DNA from: Thysanoteuthis rhombus | Lineage: Eukaryota > Mollusca > Cephalopoda > Oegopsida > Thysanoteuthidae | Length of the DNA stretch: 64,000 nucleotides | Direction: 5' to 3' | Assembly (NCBI GenBank): GCA_963457665.1 | Contig: OY735224.1 | Coordinates: 50,198,811 to 50,262,810 of the forward strand | Shown: in pieces, positions 1 through 11,112 of the stretch | Layout of the letters: each line of letters opens with the position of its first letter | Position numbering within the stretch: the stretch's first letter is position 1 | Program-made: the position numbers and the translations under genes | The notes under the pieces: model-generated | What the model saw: the letters and a program-made list of their open reading frames with translations, nothing else | What the model was told of the DNA's origin: nothing | Database searches by the model: none

Positions 1-3000
1 TTCTCCAATACTCTTTTTGTTTTCGGATGGAAGCCAGTTAAATTGAAACTGAAAATAGTCTGTGAGACTTAATTTTGTTTCCAGGAAGCTTTTAAGACTG
101 AAATTCACAAATGTCTCTTCGAAACTGTTTTTATTTTCGGGGGGGGAGCTAGTAAAATTGAACCAGAACAATGTTGGTGAGACTTTATTTTGTTCCCGGG
201 ATGCCTTTAAGACGGAAATTCACACTTGTCTCTTCGAGATTCTTTTCAATTTTGGGGGGGAAGCCAGTGAAATTGAACTTAAAAATGGTCTGAGAGACTT
301 TATTTTGTTTCCAGGAAGCCTTTTAGTTTAAATTTCACAACTGTCCTTTAGGGACTCTTTTTGTTTTCGGGAGGAAAACAGTGAAATTGAACCTGAAAAT
401 AGTCTGTTAGACTTTATTCAGTTTCCAGGAAGCCTTTTGGACTAAAATTCACAATCGTCCTTTAGGGACTCTCTTTGATTTCGGGAAGAAAACAGTGGAA
501 TTGAACCTGAAAATAGTCTGTGAGACTTTATTTAGTTTCCATGAAGCCTTTTAGACTCAAATTCACAATTGTCCTTAAGGGACTCTTTTTGTTTTTGGGA
601 GGAAGACAGTCAAATACAACCTGAAAATAGTCTGTGAGACTACATTTAGTTTCCAGGAAGCCTTTCAGACTGAAATTCATAATTGTCCTTTAGGGACCCT
701 TTTTTTTTTTCGGGAGGAAAACAGTGAAATTGAACCTGAAAAAGTCTGTGAGACTTTATTTAGTTTCCAGGAAGCCTTTTAGTCTAAAATTCACAATTGT
801 CCTTCAGGGACTCTTTTTGTTTTCAGGAGGAAAACAGTGAAATTAAACTGAAAACAGTCTGTGAGACTTTATTTAGTTTCCAGGAAGCCTTCTAGACTAA
901 AATTCACAATTGTCCTTTAGGGACTCTTTTTGTTTTTGGGAGGAAAACAGTGAAATTGCACCTGAAAATAGTCTGTGAGACTTTATTTTGTTTTCAGGAA
1001 GCCTTTGAGAATGATATTCACAATGGTTTTTTTCAAGACTCTTTCTGTTTTCGGGAGGAAAACAGTGAAATTGAACCTCAAAATCGTCTGTGACTTTTTA
1101 TTTTGTGTCTAAGAAGCTTTGAAGACTGAAATTCACAATGGTGTCTTCAAGCCTCTTTTGTTTTCAGGAAGAAGTCAGTGAAATCGAACGTGAAAATCGT
1201 CTGTGAGACTTTATTTTGTTTATGGTAAGTATATGAGACTGAAATTTACAATGGTGTCTCTAAGACTCTTTCTGTTACCGGGAGGAAGCCCGTAAAATTG
1301 TACCTAAAAATATTCAGTTAGATTTTAATTTTTTTTTCCCAGGAAGCTTTCAAGACTGATATTTACATAGGTCACCTCAACACTCTTTTTGTTTTCGGGA
1401 GGTAGCCAATTAAGTTGAAACTAAAAATAGTCTGTGAGACTTTATATCGTTTTTGGGTAGTCTTTGAGACTGAAATTCACAATTGTTTTTCAAGACTCTT
1501 ATTGTTTCTGGGATGAAGCCAGTGATAAAAATCTGGAAATAGTCTGTGAGATCTTATTTTGTTTCCCGGAAGCCTTTACCACTGATATTCACGATGTTCT
1601 CTTCAAGATTCTTTTTGTTTTCGGAAGGGAGCCTGTGAAATTGAACGTTGAAATAAATTATGAAAATTTATTTTGTTTTCAAAAAGCCTATAAATTGAAA
1701 TTCACAATTGTCCCTTCAAGACTCTTTTTGTTTTGGGAGGAAGCCAGTGAAATTGAAACTGAAAATAGAGTCTGAGAATTTATTTTGTATCCAGGAAGCC
1801 TTTAAGAATGATATTCTCAATGGTCTTTTCAAAACACTTTTTAGTTTCGGGAACGAAGCCTGTGAAATCAAACCTGAAAATAGTTTGTGAGACTACATTG
1901 TTCACTGAGAGCCTTTAGGACTGAGGTTCACAATGATCTCTTCGAAACTGTTTTCGTTCCCAGGAGGGAACCCAAGAAATTGAACCAGAAAATAGTCTGT
2001 GAGACTTTATTCCGTTTATTGGAAGTGTATGAGACTTAAATTCACAAAAGTCTCTTCAAGATTCTTTTTGTTACCGGGAGGAAGCCCGTAAAATTGTACC
2101 TAAAAATATTCAGTTAGATTTTAATTTTTTTTCCCAGGAAGCTTTCAAGACTGATATTCACATAGGTCACCTCAACACTCTTTTTGTTTTCGGGAGGAAG
2201 CCAATTAAGTTGAAACTAAAAATAGTCTGTGAGACTTTATCTCGTTTTTGTGTAGTTTGAGAGACTGAAATTCACAATCGTGTCTTCAAAACTCTTTTCG
2301 TTTCCAGGGGGATGCCCATGAAATTGTACCTGAAAATATTCTGTGGGACTTTATTTCGTTTTTGGGAAGTTTATGAGATTGATATCCACAATGGTCTCTC
2401 CAAGACTCTTTCCGTTTCTGGGAGGAAACCGGTGAAATTGAACCTGAAAATAGTCTGTGAGACTTTATTTCGTTCCCAGGAAGCCTTTAGACTGATACTT
2501 TCAATGGTTTATTCAAGACTTTTTTCGTTTCCGGGATGAAACCAGTGAAATTGAACCAGGATATAGTCCGTGAGACTTTAATTTGTTTCCATGTAGCTTT
2601 TAGCGATGAAATTCTGTATGGTCTCACCGAGAGAAGCCAGTAAAATCGAATTCAAAAATAGTCTGTGATACTTTATCTTGTTTCCAGGAAGCCTTTGACA
2701 TCGATATTCACGATAGTGTTTTCAAGACTCTTTCTGTTTCCAGGAGGAAACCAGTGAAATTGAGCCTGAAAAAAGTCTTTGAGACTTTATTTTGTTTCCG
2801 GGAAGCCTTTAAGCCTGAAATTCACTATGGTCTCTTCGAGACTCTATTTGTTTTCGGGAGGTAGCCAGTGGAATTTAACCTTAAATTAGTCTGTGAGTCA
2901 CTATTTTGTTTTCAGAGAGCTTTTATGACTGATACTCACAATAGTCTCTTTAAGACTCTTTTTCGTTTTCGGGAGGAAGCCAGTGAAATTGAACCAGGAT

Positions 3001-4807
3001 ATAGTCTGTGAGACTTTATTTTGTTTCCATGTAGCTTTTAAGACTGAAATTCACTATGGTCTCTGCGAGACTCTTTTCGTTTTGGGGAGGAAGCCAGTGA
3101 AATTGTACTTGAAAATAGTCTTTGAGACTTTATTTTGTTTCCAGGAAGCCTTTAAGAATGATATTCACAATGGTGTCTTCAAGACTCTTTTTGTTTCCGG
3201 GAGGAAACCAGTGAAATTGAGCCTGAAAATAGTCTTTGAGATTTCATTTTCTTTCCAGGAAGCCTTTAGGAATGATATTCACAATGGTCTCTTCAATACT
3301 GTTTTTTGTTTCCGGGAGGAAGCCAGTGGAATTTAACCTGAAATCAGTCTTTGAGACATTATTTTGTTTCCAGAGAGCTTTTATGACTGATATTCACAAT
3401 AGTCTCTTTAAGAATCTTTCCATTTTCGAGAGGAAAACAGTGAAATTGAACCAGGAAATAATCTGTGAGACTTTATTTTGTTTCCATGTAGCTTTTAATA
3501 CTGAAATTCACTATGGTCTCTTTGAGACTCTTTTCGTTTTGGGGAGGAAGCCAGTGGAATTGTACTTGAAAATAGTCTTTGAGATTTTATCTTGTTTCCG
3601 GGAAACCTTTAAGAATGATATTCACAATAGCGTCTTCCAGACTCTTTTTTTTTTCGGGAGGAAGCCAGTGAAATTGTACTTGAAAATAGTCTTTGAGACT
3701 TTATCTTGTTTCCGGGAAACCTTTAAGAATGATATTCACAATAGTGTCTTCAAGACTCTTTATGTTTCCGGGTGGAAACCAGTGAAATTGAGCCTGAAAA
3801 TAGTCTTTGATATTTTTTTCGTTTCCAGGAAGCCTTTGACACTGAAATTCACAATTGTCCCTTCGAAACTCTTCTTGTTTTTTTGAGGAAGCCAGTGAAA
3901 TTGAACCTGGAAATAGTCTGTGAGACTTTATTTCCTTTCAAGGGAGCCTTTAGAAATGATATTCACAATGGTCTCTTCAATAATGTTTTTTGTTTCCGGG
4001 AGGAAGCCAGTGGAATTTAACCTGAAATTAGTCTTTGAGACATTATTTTGTTTCCAGAGAGCTTTTATGACTGATATTCACAATAGTCTCTTCAAGAATC
4101 TTTCCATTTTCGAGAGGAAAACAGTGAAATTGAGCCTGAAAATAGTCTTTGAGACTTTATTTTGTTTCCACAAAGCCTTTAAGACTGAAATTCACTATGG
4201 TCTCTTCGAGACTCTCTTTGTTTCCGGGAGGTAGCCAGTGGAATTTTACCTGAAATTAGTCTGTGAGTCACTATTTTGTTTCCAGAGAGCTTTTATGACT
4301 GATACTCACAATAGTCTGTTTAAGACTCTTTTTCGTTTCCGGGAGGAAGCCAGTGAAATTGAACCAGGATATAGTCTGTGAGACTTCATTTTGTTTCCAT
4401 GTAGCTTTTAAGACTGAAATTCACTATTGTCTCTGCGAGACTCTTTTCGTTTTGGGGAGGAAGCCAGTAAAATCGAATTTAAAAATAGTCTTTGATACTT
4501 TATCTTGTTTCCAGGAAGCCTTCAACATTGATATTCACAAAAGTGTTTTCAAGACTCTTTTTGTTCCCGGGAGGAAACCAGTGAAATTGAGCCTGAAAAT
4601 CGTCTTTGAGACTTTATTTTGTTTCCACGAAGCCTTTAAGACTGAAATTCACTATGATCTCTTTGAGACTCTTTTTGTTTTCGGGAGGAAAACAGTGAAA
4701 TTGAACCTGAAAATAGTCCATGAGACTTTTTTTTGTTTCCAGGAATCCTTTAAGAATGATATTCACATAAGTCCGGGAGGATACCAGTGAAATTGAACCT
4801 GAAATCG
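1..4807 (+). repeat. SatA 114-bp satellite array (left array)
   Basis: Head-to-tail monomers of about 114 bp, each with recognisable blocks such as GTCTGTGAGACTTTATTT, AGGAAGCC and ATTCACAAT. Because 114 is divisible by three, one frame stays open over several monomers and gives a 38-residue peptide repeat; I read this as a by-product of monomer length, since the opposite strand is also open in places. Monomers of the first kilobase resemble 47.0-49.3 kb and the rest resembles 49.3-53.4 kb, so this array is the partner of the end of the large array. The array begins before the window. Confidence 0.93.
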
Positions 4808-4972
4808 TCAGGTCCAATATGACAGGCTTCACAAATCATTATCCACATTCAAAGACATAAAAAAGAGATGTATCTGATTGACGATTCCATTTTCATCACA
4901 ACATTGACACGCTCAAAAGAACAAACATCCGAATTTCTAAAAAAAGTCAACATTCATAATTTTGAGAAAAAT
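4808..4972 (-). other. 3' flank of gene A1 with SatA orientation switch
   Basis: At about 4808 the plus-oriented SatA array stops and roughly 25 bases of SatA follow in the opposite orientation (CAGGTCCAATATGACAGGCT). Then comes a flank shared with gene B1 (around 10950-11100): both hold CAACATTGAC-CGCTC and AACAAACATCCG blocks. The A and B genes therefore descend from one unit that included its 3' flank and adjoining satellite. No AATAAA is visible between the stop codon and the satellite. The nearest minus-strand AATAAA motifs lie inside antisense SatA monomers. Confidence 0.6.
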
Positions 4973-5503
4973 CTAAAGCAACTCAATGCCTAAATCCTGG
5001 TGGCAAAGATAAACAATGATACTATTCACCGCTAGCATACATATGATCTCTGAAATCACCACATATATATTAGCGGCAACGGCCAATACTACACTTAATA
5101 TCAATGCAATCACAACTAAAAATGCCAAGGCAATGAGTAGAAGGCGATGCTTCTGCTTCATCCTCTGGTTCACTGCAGAAGCATTGCCAGGCAATCTTGT
5201 TCGAGGAAGATGACCCCTATTAGCTGCCCCTATGGTTGGTGTTGACGCATCCCTAATCCTGGGTGGTAGTTGAGCGAAGTGCACCCGGTGAGACGGAGCC
5301 TCTACCATCGGTAGGACAGTAGCAACGGATGTTGAGGCTCCCTCTACGCCTGGCAACGGTCTCTCCATATCCAGCGTGCACATTGGAGGACTCATAGCGA
5401 TGGGTGGGTCCTCACCCACCTCTATGATAAAGGGGGTAATTGCCACTTCGACGCTTTCTGATGGTGCAGATGGTTCAGTTGGCTGGCTTGTTTTGTTGCT
5501 CAT
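4973..5503 (-). CDS. Family-A small two-helix membrane protein, copy A1 (unknown function)
   Basis: Single-exon ORF of 176 residues; I do not recognise the family. Residues 1-112 are polar and rich in Pro, Ser and Thr, starting MSNKTSQPTEPS. A basic patch follows at 114-120 (RMKQKHR), then two hydrophobic segments at about 121-144 and 146-167, and a short acidic tail. Basic residues before helix 1 suggest both ends are cytosolic, although N-x-S/T sequons at N3 and N107 leave topology open. The start is supported by an A at -3, by alignment with B1 (MGNKTSQP) and by the third N-terminal copy at 27009. Copy A2 is identical except R84 versus E84. SatA lies directly downstream and a (TA)n/(TC)n tract upstream. 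Expression is unproven. Conservation of the frame in four places argues for a real gene. Confidence 0.62.
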   Translation of the reverse strand: MSNKTSQPTEPSAPSESVEVAITPFIIEVGEDPPIAMSPPMCTLDMERPLPGVEGASTSVATVLPMVEAPSHRVHFAQLPPRIRDASTPTIGAANRGHLPRTRLPGNASAVNQRMKQKHRLLLIALAFLVVIALILSVVLAVAANIYVVISEIICMLAVNSIIVYLCHQDLGIELL

Positions 5504-5790
5504 TTTGGGCCGTTTTTCTTGTTATGAAATATGCAATTAATTTATGTCAAGCTATTTGATTGTTTTTAAGTGAGAAAAACTTGGATCAATGAAATTTTAA
5601 CAGTAAATTAAAGAAATGTTTGTAGTTTTGTTGATAAAACAAGACTTGCGTAAAGTTTTCTTCCGATACGGCAGAATATTAAGATGGCGTTCGGTTGTCA
5701 TGGTGATAACGTTCACTGATCGTATGGAAATAAGCTTGACCATATTTGGAAACGTTTTCATGGATTATATTTCATAGCTACGTATATATT
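5504..5790 (-). promoter_or_regulatory. Conserved 5' flank of gene A1, candidate promoter
   Basis: This block recurs at 54114-54400 (A2), 26730-27008 (before the chimeric ORF) and 27475-27680 (alone). Shared pieces include GAAACGTTTTCAT, GTTGTCATGGTGA and AAGATG. In A1 and A2 the plus strand reads AAGATGGCG, which resembles a YY1 core, beside GTTGTCATGGTGATAAC, which resembles an imperfect RFX X-box. Both motif readings are inference. Family-B genes lack this block: similarity between A and B upstream DNA stops about 20 bases before the ATG. Confidence 0.4.
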
Positions 5791-5867
5791 CATTATTTTT
5801 TATTAAATAAAATGTCTGTAAGTGCTTATCAATATCTGAAATATATTATATAAATATTTATATGTAT

Positions 5868-6250
<383 letters not shown>

Positions 6251-6639
6251 TAATCACCAAGACCTGCGGATTAACATCACGAAGCCATTGGATGATATTA
6301 TAATCAAGCAGGCTAAGTGAAAACTCAAACAATGACAAGTTTCATCTGACTCTAAAAAAACAAGACCCAACATTCAAGAGATCTGATTCATTGTAGTGAA
6401 AAACTTCAAATATGAATACCTAAAGCGTACTGTACTGTACTGACAGCGCAGACTAACAGTGGAGATTTTACTATCCCAAATTCCTGAGGATTGTTGTTGT
6501 GGTTGTTGTGGTACAAAAACAAAGTCAACCCCAAACTTGGACGGGAGTTCGGCTAGATTGATAAAACTCACAAAAACAAATACAACATCAATTTATTTTA
6601 TTCATTCGTTTATCATTTGACAGAAAATATTTTTATTGT

Positions 6640-7060
6640 TTAATCTGCGTTGACTTAGAAATTGCACTACTACAATGCGAACTGTTCAGTGTTGATTCAA
6701 TATGTTTATGTTTGGAAATATGGATATTGATAATAAACAATATTTCTAGGGAGGCTATAACCAGTTGTAAAAGGTAAAGAATTCAGTGGTCGACGACCCA
6801 TGAGTAAGGATTTCGAGCACATTCTGAGACTCAGAGAATTCGGCTGGGAAGTCCAACAGTGGTAATCATGAGAGGGTCGCTGGAAATATGTTATGGCTTC
6901 AAATATGTCGCATTTTCGTTGAATAAATATGTTTTTTATTTCACACAGTCCTTCATGTTATTATCAAAGAAATAATTTCATAAACAATTAAAAAATCAGT
7001 TGATGCAAATAAATCTGTTTTTTGTTGTTTAATGTGTCGCATTTTGGTTAAATAGATATA
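6640..7060 (-). repeat. Dispersed repeat Y, inverted copy
   Basis: The reverse complement of about 6740-7060 matches 42240-42540, sharing the block around GTCCAACAGTGGTAATCATGAG and TTCTGAGACTCAGAGAATTC. Part of it also matches 20990-21130. The 23 bases ending in GCGAACTGTT near 6664-6686 recur in reverse complement at 25893-25915. No ORF of note, so this is a non-autonomous or decayed interspersed repeat of unknown class. Confidence 0.6.
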
Positions 7061-7620
7061 TACATATATATATATCATAAATGAATATATTTTGAAAGAA
7101 AAAAAAACACATTTTTATTCATTCTGAACTTTCCAATATTTTTCACAATTTCTTACACAACGATGCATTTTTTTTTCTATTCATTCTGATGAAGATCAAT
7201 GAGGCCTAACTGGTGACTGAAGGCCTGAAATTGGATTCCCTGTCATAGAAGCGTACGTTCGGCCGTATGGTGTGTCTCTGTGTCGGATGGGGGTCGGGAC
7301 TCATCGTTAACTGATGAAACACCGACTTATCTTTGATCTCTTGTACGGAAGGGGTTGGGGGTGAAAGGACAAGATAACTTTGGATCGGGGTCGAACTCCA
7401 GGGAAAAAGCCTAAAAGTGCATCTCATCTATTCTTTATTATTATAAAAATGTGGAGGGGGAGATTCATAGTTGAAATTTGTCGAAATATTCACTTCTAAA
7501 TCATTGTACGATGTTTATTAAGCATTGAGTATTGTAGATTAGTTTAGTAGTTCAATATCTAATAATAATAATGATAATGAACTGTCATTGGGAAGTGGTT
7601 TTTTAATAAAATAATAGTTT
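7061..7620 (-). repeat. Dispersed repeat X, copy X1
   Basis: Carries the X signature on the minus strand: a CACTTCCCAATGA block, CTCCAGGGAAAAAG, TGATGAAACACCGACTTATC and TATGACAGGGAATCC. The same order recurs at 9060-9735, 16706-17300, 18090-18745, 29685-30295, 37020-37510 and in the second duplicate. The short ORF across 7206-7427 is a repeat translation and is not called. Confidence 0.8.
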
Positions 7621-7740
7621 CATTTATCCAAATCATACTATTGAAATATTATTCTGATAAAGTAAATATTAACGATAGTTCTCTTTTAAAAGTCCCAATA
7701 AAGTAATGATTAAAAAAAGAAAAGAATCGATAATGGTATC

Positions 7741-7920
7741 ATCATTATCTTTCTGAATATGTCTGGTTCGTCTGTCCATGTTGTATTCTGCCGGACTCAC
7801 TCGGTAGCGCATGTTTCCTCTGGTGATCCCTAATGTGGATCATAATGTGTGTTTGATGTGTACCATTGCTGCAACATATCCTGCCCATTGCTATTTTTGT
7901 TTGTATTAGAATATCAATAG
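7741..7920 (-). mobile_element. Non-LTR retrotransposon 3' tail fragment
   Basis: Read on the minus strand this resembles the C-terminal end of the LINE ORF seen at 27093-27446: an AGCAATGGGC-GGATATGTTGC stretch, then CGGCAGAATACAACATGG and CAGACATATTC. The frame is broken. It abuts repeat X1 in the same relative order seen at other X copies. Confidence 0.6.
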
Positions 7921-7924
7921 TTGA

Positions 7925-8065
7925 TAATATTGGCTCTGGAGCTAAGAAGGCTCCGTTTATACCTTTTCAGGCTTGCTTTTTTACACATGGAAAATTCAAT
8001 TATATATCATTTCTACGTTCGGAACAATTGTTAAAAACCTTGTAAATATTCATCTTCAAAGTTAA
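7925..8065 (-). repeat. Solitary SatC-type monomer, inverted
   Basis: The reverse complement contains AAGCCTGAAAAGGTATAAAC and GAGCCTTCTTAGCTC, matching the SatC consensus at 19200-20700 and 34140-36780. It is an isolated monomer outside an array. Confidence 0.65.
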
Positions 8066-8084
8066 ATAGGCTCCTTGTATAATT

Positions 8085-8200
8085 TCCATCGAACCTCTTA
8101 GCAACAAATGGCTTCTTCTACGTAGCCACACACTTACCATTAGGCTAAACAGCCCGCTGGTTAGGCAAAGGCTAAATAACTGCTTTCAAACCGAATTCTT
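8085..8200 (-). mobile_element. tRNA-derived SINE fragment
   Basis: Contains ATCGAACCT, a reverse-complement Pol III B-box, near 8088-8098 and ACTTACCATTAGGCTAAACAGCC, an A-box-like part (ACTTACCATTAGGCTAA), further on. It matches the better preserved SINEs at 12505-12980. A reverse-complement copy lies at 17840-18020. Confidence 0.55.
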
Positions 8201-9055
8201 ATCTGGTTTCTATTTTTTGATTTTTCATTTCACTCATTATTCGTTCCTCTTTCGGACGTTCTAACGGGAATGAACTGGAAAATCAATTGGAAACAACTTG
8301 TTTTTTCCCTTATTAATAATCTCATTCCACACCAAACTCGTCTCTATAACGTGGCTGCTTTTCAAAAGAATCTCTTGTTTTTCTCGTTATGTTAAACGCT
8401 TAGGATTTGAAAGGTTCAAATAGCTTGTAAGGGAGATAAGTGATCAAGAGTATTTCCGAGGTACCCTTGTTGACGACAACTTTTTCTCTTCACTTTCACT
8501 ATCTTTCATCCACGTCTCGATATTTGTTGGGCTGTTTGGATATTTTGATAATTCAAAAACCTTTCTAGCTATTATCAATATGTCAGTGAATATTTAGATA
8601 TTCATCTAAAGATATCTTTGCTGTTGGGTTTTTTTAAAAAATTTTATATTATTACTGCATTCAAGAAAGTTGTTAAAGACCTTTAAAAGAGTGGGTCTGA
8701 AGTGACAAAGCTCTATTCATACCCTTTTAGGCTTGCTTAGGGACATTAAAATCGCATTAGTTTAATGAAAGAAATTCTTCTCTTCTCTAAGATAATTTCT
8801 CTTGCAGTCTTAGCATAGAGTTACTTTATTTGATAAATGGGCGTTAAAATAGTATATACCTGAAAAGCTATGAAATACCCAGATAAAATTTTCAGCTATA
8901 GATAAGGAATTAGAGTTAGCAACACCGGTCACTGAATTCTGTCTGCACGGCCAGTTTGTGTGCAAATTTTAGTGTCAACTCCCCCACCCCCAGAGCGCAT
9001 AAGGGCAACGGCTGCTCGCTAGGACTGCGAATGGGGACACATTTGGCCATTTCCA
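8200..9055. other. Gene-free stretch with decayed SatC-like monomers
   Basis: No coding region is supportable. About 8530-8760 contains a minus-strand SatC-like monomer (ACCCTTTTAGGCTTGCTTAG). The whole 8100-9830 stretch is repeated in inverted orientation at 16617-17960, so it moved together with the SINE and X. Confidence 0.6.
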
Positions 9056-9735
9056 GTGTCATTTTAACAATTTAACGTGGATGATTTAACAAATGATGAT
9101 GATGATGATGGTGGTGAAGAAGAAGAAAGAAAAGAAGAAGAAGGAAAAGAAGAAAAAGAAGGAGAGGAAGAAAAAAATGGAGAAGAAAAAGAAGAAGGAA
9201 ACAATTTTACTAATTTGGTAATTTCCAATATTTTTGCACCATATCTTTCAGAGCTTAGATTTTTCATTCATTTTTATTATTGTTTTAAGGTCACCACGGC
9301 CTTGAGAAAGCCCGAAATGGGATTCCCTGTCGTAGAAGCGTAAACTCAGCCTGACGGTGTATGTTGGGTGGGGTCGTGATTCATCATTGACTGATGAAAC
9401 ACTGACTTATCTTTGAACTCTTGTAGGAAACAAAACAACTTTGAATCGGGGTCTAACTCCAGGGAAAAGGCTAAACGCAGATCTCATCCATTATTCCCTC
9501 TTATTCTTACATTTGGAGGTAGGGGGGAAGATTCAAAGTTGAATTTTGTTTTCGAAGTATACGCTTCTAAATCATTGTACAATGATTATAAAGGATTGTT
9601 AAAAAAAAATAAAGAAAATTGCTTGTGAATTTTATTTGAGTATTGTAAGATAGTTTAGTAATTCAATATCTAATAAATACCAAAGAGTCATTGGGAAGTG
9701 ATTTTTGATGAAATGATATTTTCATTTCTCTTATT
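9056..9735 (-). repeat. Dispersed repeat X, copy X2, with (GAT)n(GAA)n end
   Basis: Starts with a GAT then GAA/GAG-rich microsatellite at about 9093-9200 and continues into the X body: GGGATTCCCTGTCGTAGAAG, GACTGATGAAACACTGACTT, CTCCAGGGAAAAGG, TCATTGGGAAGTG. The acidic and polyserine ORFs on both strands here are translations of the microsatellite. Confidence 0.82.
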
Positions 9736-9965
9736 GTCCGTGGTTGGATGAAAACATTACTACCTGGATTCGCTACTCCTGTCTATCATTGGTGTGGCGA
9801 AGTCAATAGTTTCTGAATTTCTCTAGTTCGTCACTTCATCTTCTATTCTGCCAGCCTCCTTCGGTTGTGTATGTGATCTCTGGAGATCCATGGGGCAAAT
9901 CGTGATGTCCATCGGGAGTGTGCCATTCTTGCAACATGACAAGCCCATTGCCATTTACATTTCCA
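9736..9965 (-). mobile_element. Non-LTR retrotransposon 3' tail fragment
   Basis: On the minus strand it contains AATGGGCTTGTC, TCTCCAGAGATCACATAC and CCGTCC/ACGGAC-type blocks corresponding to the LINE C-terminal tail. It directly adjoins X2 and matches, in inverted orientation, the tail beginning at 16617. Confidence 0.55.
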
Positions 9966-10050
9966 CTGAAAATTACTGAAGAAACTTTAAAAACATTGGT
10001 TTCCAAGCTGAAGAGCTCTGTTTAGACCATTTTAGGCCTGGCTCAATTCT
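9966..10050 (-). repeat. SatC-type monomer fragment
   Basis: The reverse complement reads GCCTAAAATGGTCTAAACAG followed by GAGCTCTTCAGCTTGGAAACC, close to the SatC consensus (TATAAACAGAGCC, TTTAGCTTTGAAACC). It borders the 28S rRNA fragment. Confidence 0.6.
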
Positions 10051-10054
10051 GCCA

Positions 10055-10253
10055 AGAGGTGTCAGAAAAGTTACAACGGGGATAATTAGCTTGTGGCGGC
10101 CAAGTGTTCGTAACGACGTCGATTTTTGATCCTTCGATGTCGGCTCCTCTTATCATTGCAAAGCAGAATTCACCAAGCGTTGGATTGTTCACCCACTGAC
10201 AGGAACATGAGTTAGCTTTACGCTTTTGTGAGACAGGTTAGTTTTATCCCTGT
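10055..10253 (+). pseudogene. 28S rRNA gene fragment (domain V region)
   Basis: About 200 bases align by eye with eukaryotic large-subunit rRNA. The order of conserved blocks is GGTGTCAGAAAAGTTAC, AGCTTGTGGCGGCCAAG, TTTTTGATCCTTCGATGTCG, AGCAGAATTCACCAAGCG, TTGGATTGTTCACCCACTGA and GTGAGACAGGTTAGTTTTA. This covers the conserved peptidyl-transferase-centre region. Substitutions and small indels, for example in the stretch after CCCACTGA, show it is not functional rRNA. It lies between a SatC fragment and SatA and is copied at 58618-58816. Confidence 0.9.
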
Positions 10254-10279
10254 GATCAACACTAGGTTTAATTTCCCTG

Positions 10280-10950
10280 GCTTTCAATTTCACTCCGAGA
10301 AACCATTGTGAATATCAGTCTTAAAGGCTTCCTGGAAACAGAATAAAGTCTCACAGATGTTTTTTAGGCTCAATTTCACTGGCTTCCTCCCGAAAACAAA
10401 ATGAATATCGGAGAGACCATTGTGAATATCAGTCTTAAAGGCTTCCTGGAAACGAAATAAAGTCTCACAGACTATTTTCAGGTTCAATTTCACTGGATTC
10501 TTCCCGAAAACGAAAAGAGTCTCGAAGAGACCATTATGAATATCAGTCTTAAAGGCTTCCTGGAAACGAAATAATGTCTCATAGACTATTAACAGGTTCA
10601 ATTTCACTTGCTTCCTCCCGGAAATGAAAAGAGTCTTGAAGAGACCATTGTGAATATCAGTCTTAAAGTCTTCCTGGAAAGAAAATAAAGTCTCACAGAC
10701 TATTTTCAGGTTCAATTTCACTGGCTTCCTTCCGAAAACGAAAAGAGTCTTGAAGAGACCATCGTGAATATCAGTGTCACAGGTTCCCCAAAACGAAATA
10801 AAGTCTCACGGACTATTCGTTCAATTCCATTGGCTTCCCCCCAAAGACGAAAAAGTTAATGAGGAGACCATTGTCATTTTTAATCTGACAGGTTTCCTGT
10901 AAACGCAATAAACTCCCACGGAATAATGCCAGGTTCAATACGGCAGGCTT
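10280..10950 (-). repeat. Short inverted SatA block
   Basis: About six SatA monomers on the minus strand, the opposite orientation from the flanking arrays. The block lies in the 3' flank of gene B1 and in sense with it. Near 10920-10945 it ends in the same CAGGTTCAATACGGCAGGCT piece that survives beside gene A1. Confidence 0.9.
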
Positions 10951-11112
10951 CTCGAAAACATGATCCTAATTTCAAAGGCAAAAAAAGAGACATATATAAT
11001 AGACATCATTGACAATTCCATTTTTATCACAACATTGACTCGCTCAGAAAAACAAACATCCGTATTTTCAAGTCAAGATTCACAATTTTCAGAAAAAAAC
11101 TCAAGCACTCCC

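Noticed and set aside
9064..9343. Acidic DDDD/EEEE ORF and its polyserine antisense
   Set aside because: Translation of the GAT/GAA microsatellite at the end of repeat X; length differs in the copy at 57628-57907.
10055..10253. Functional rRNA gene
   Set aside because: Only about 200 bases with many substitutions in otherwise invariant rRNA positions.
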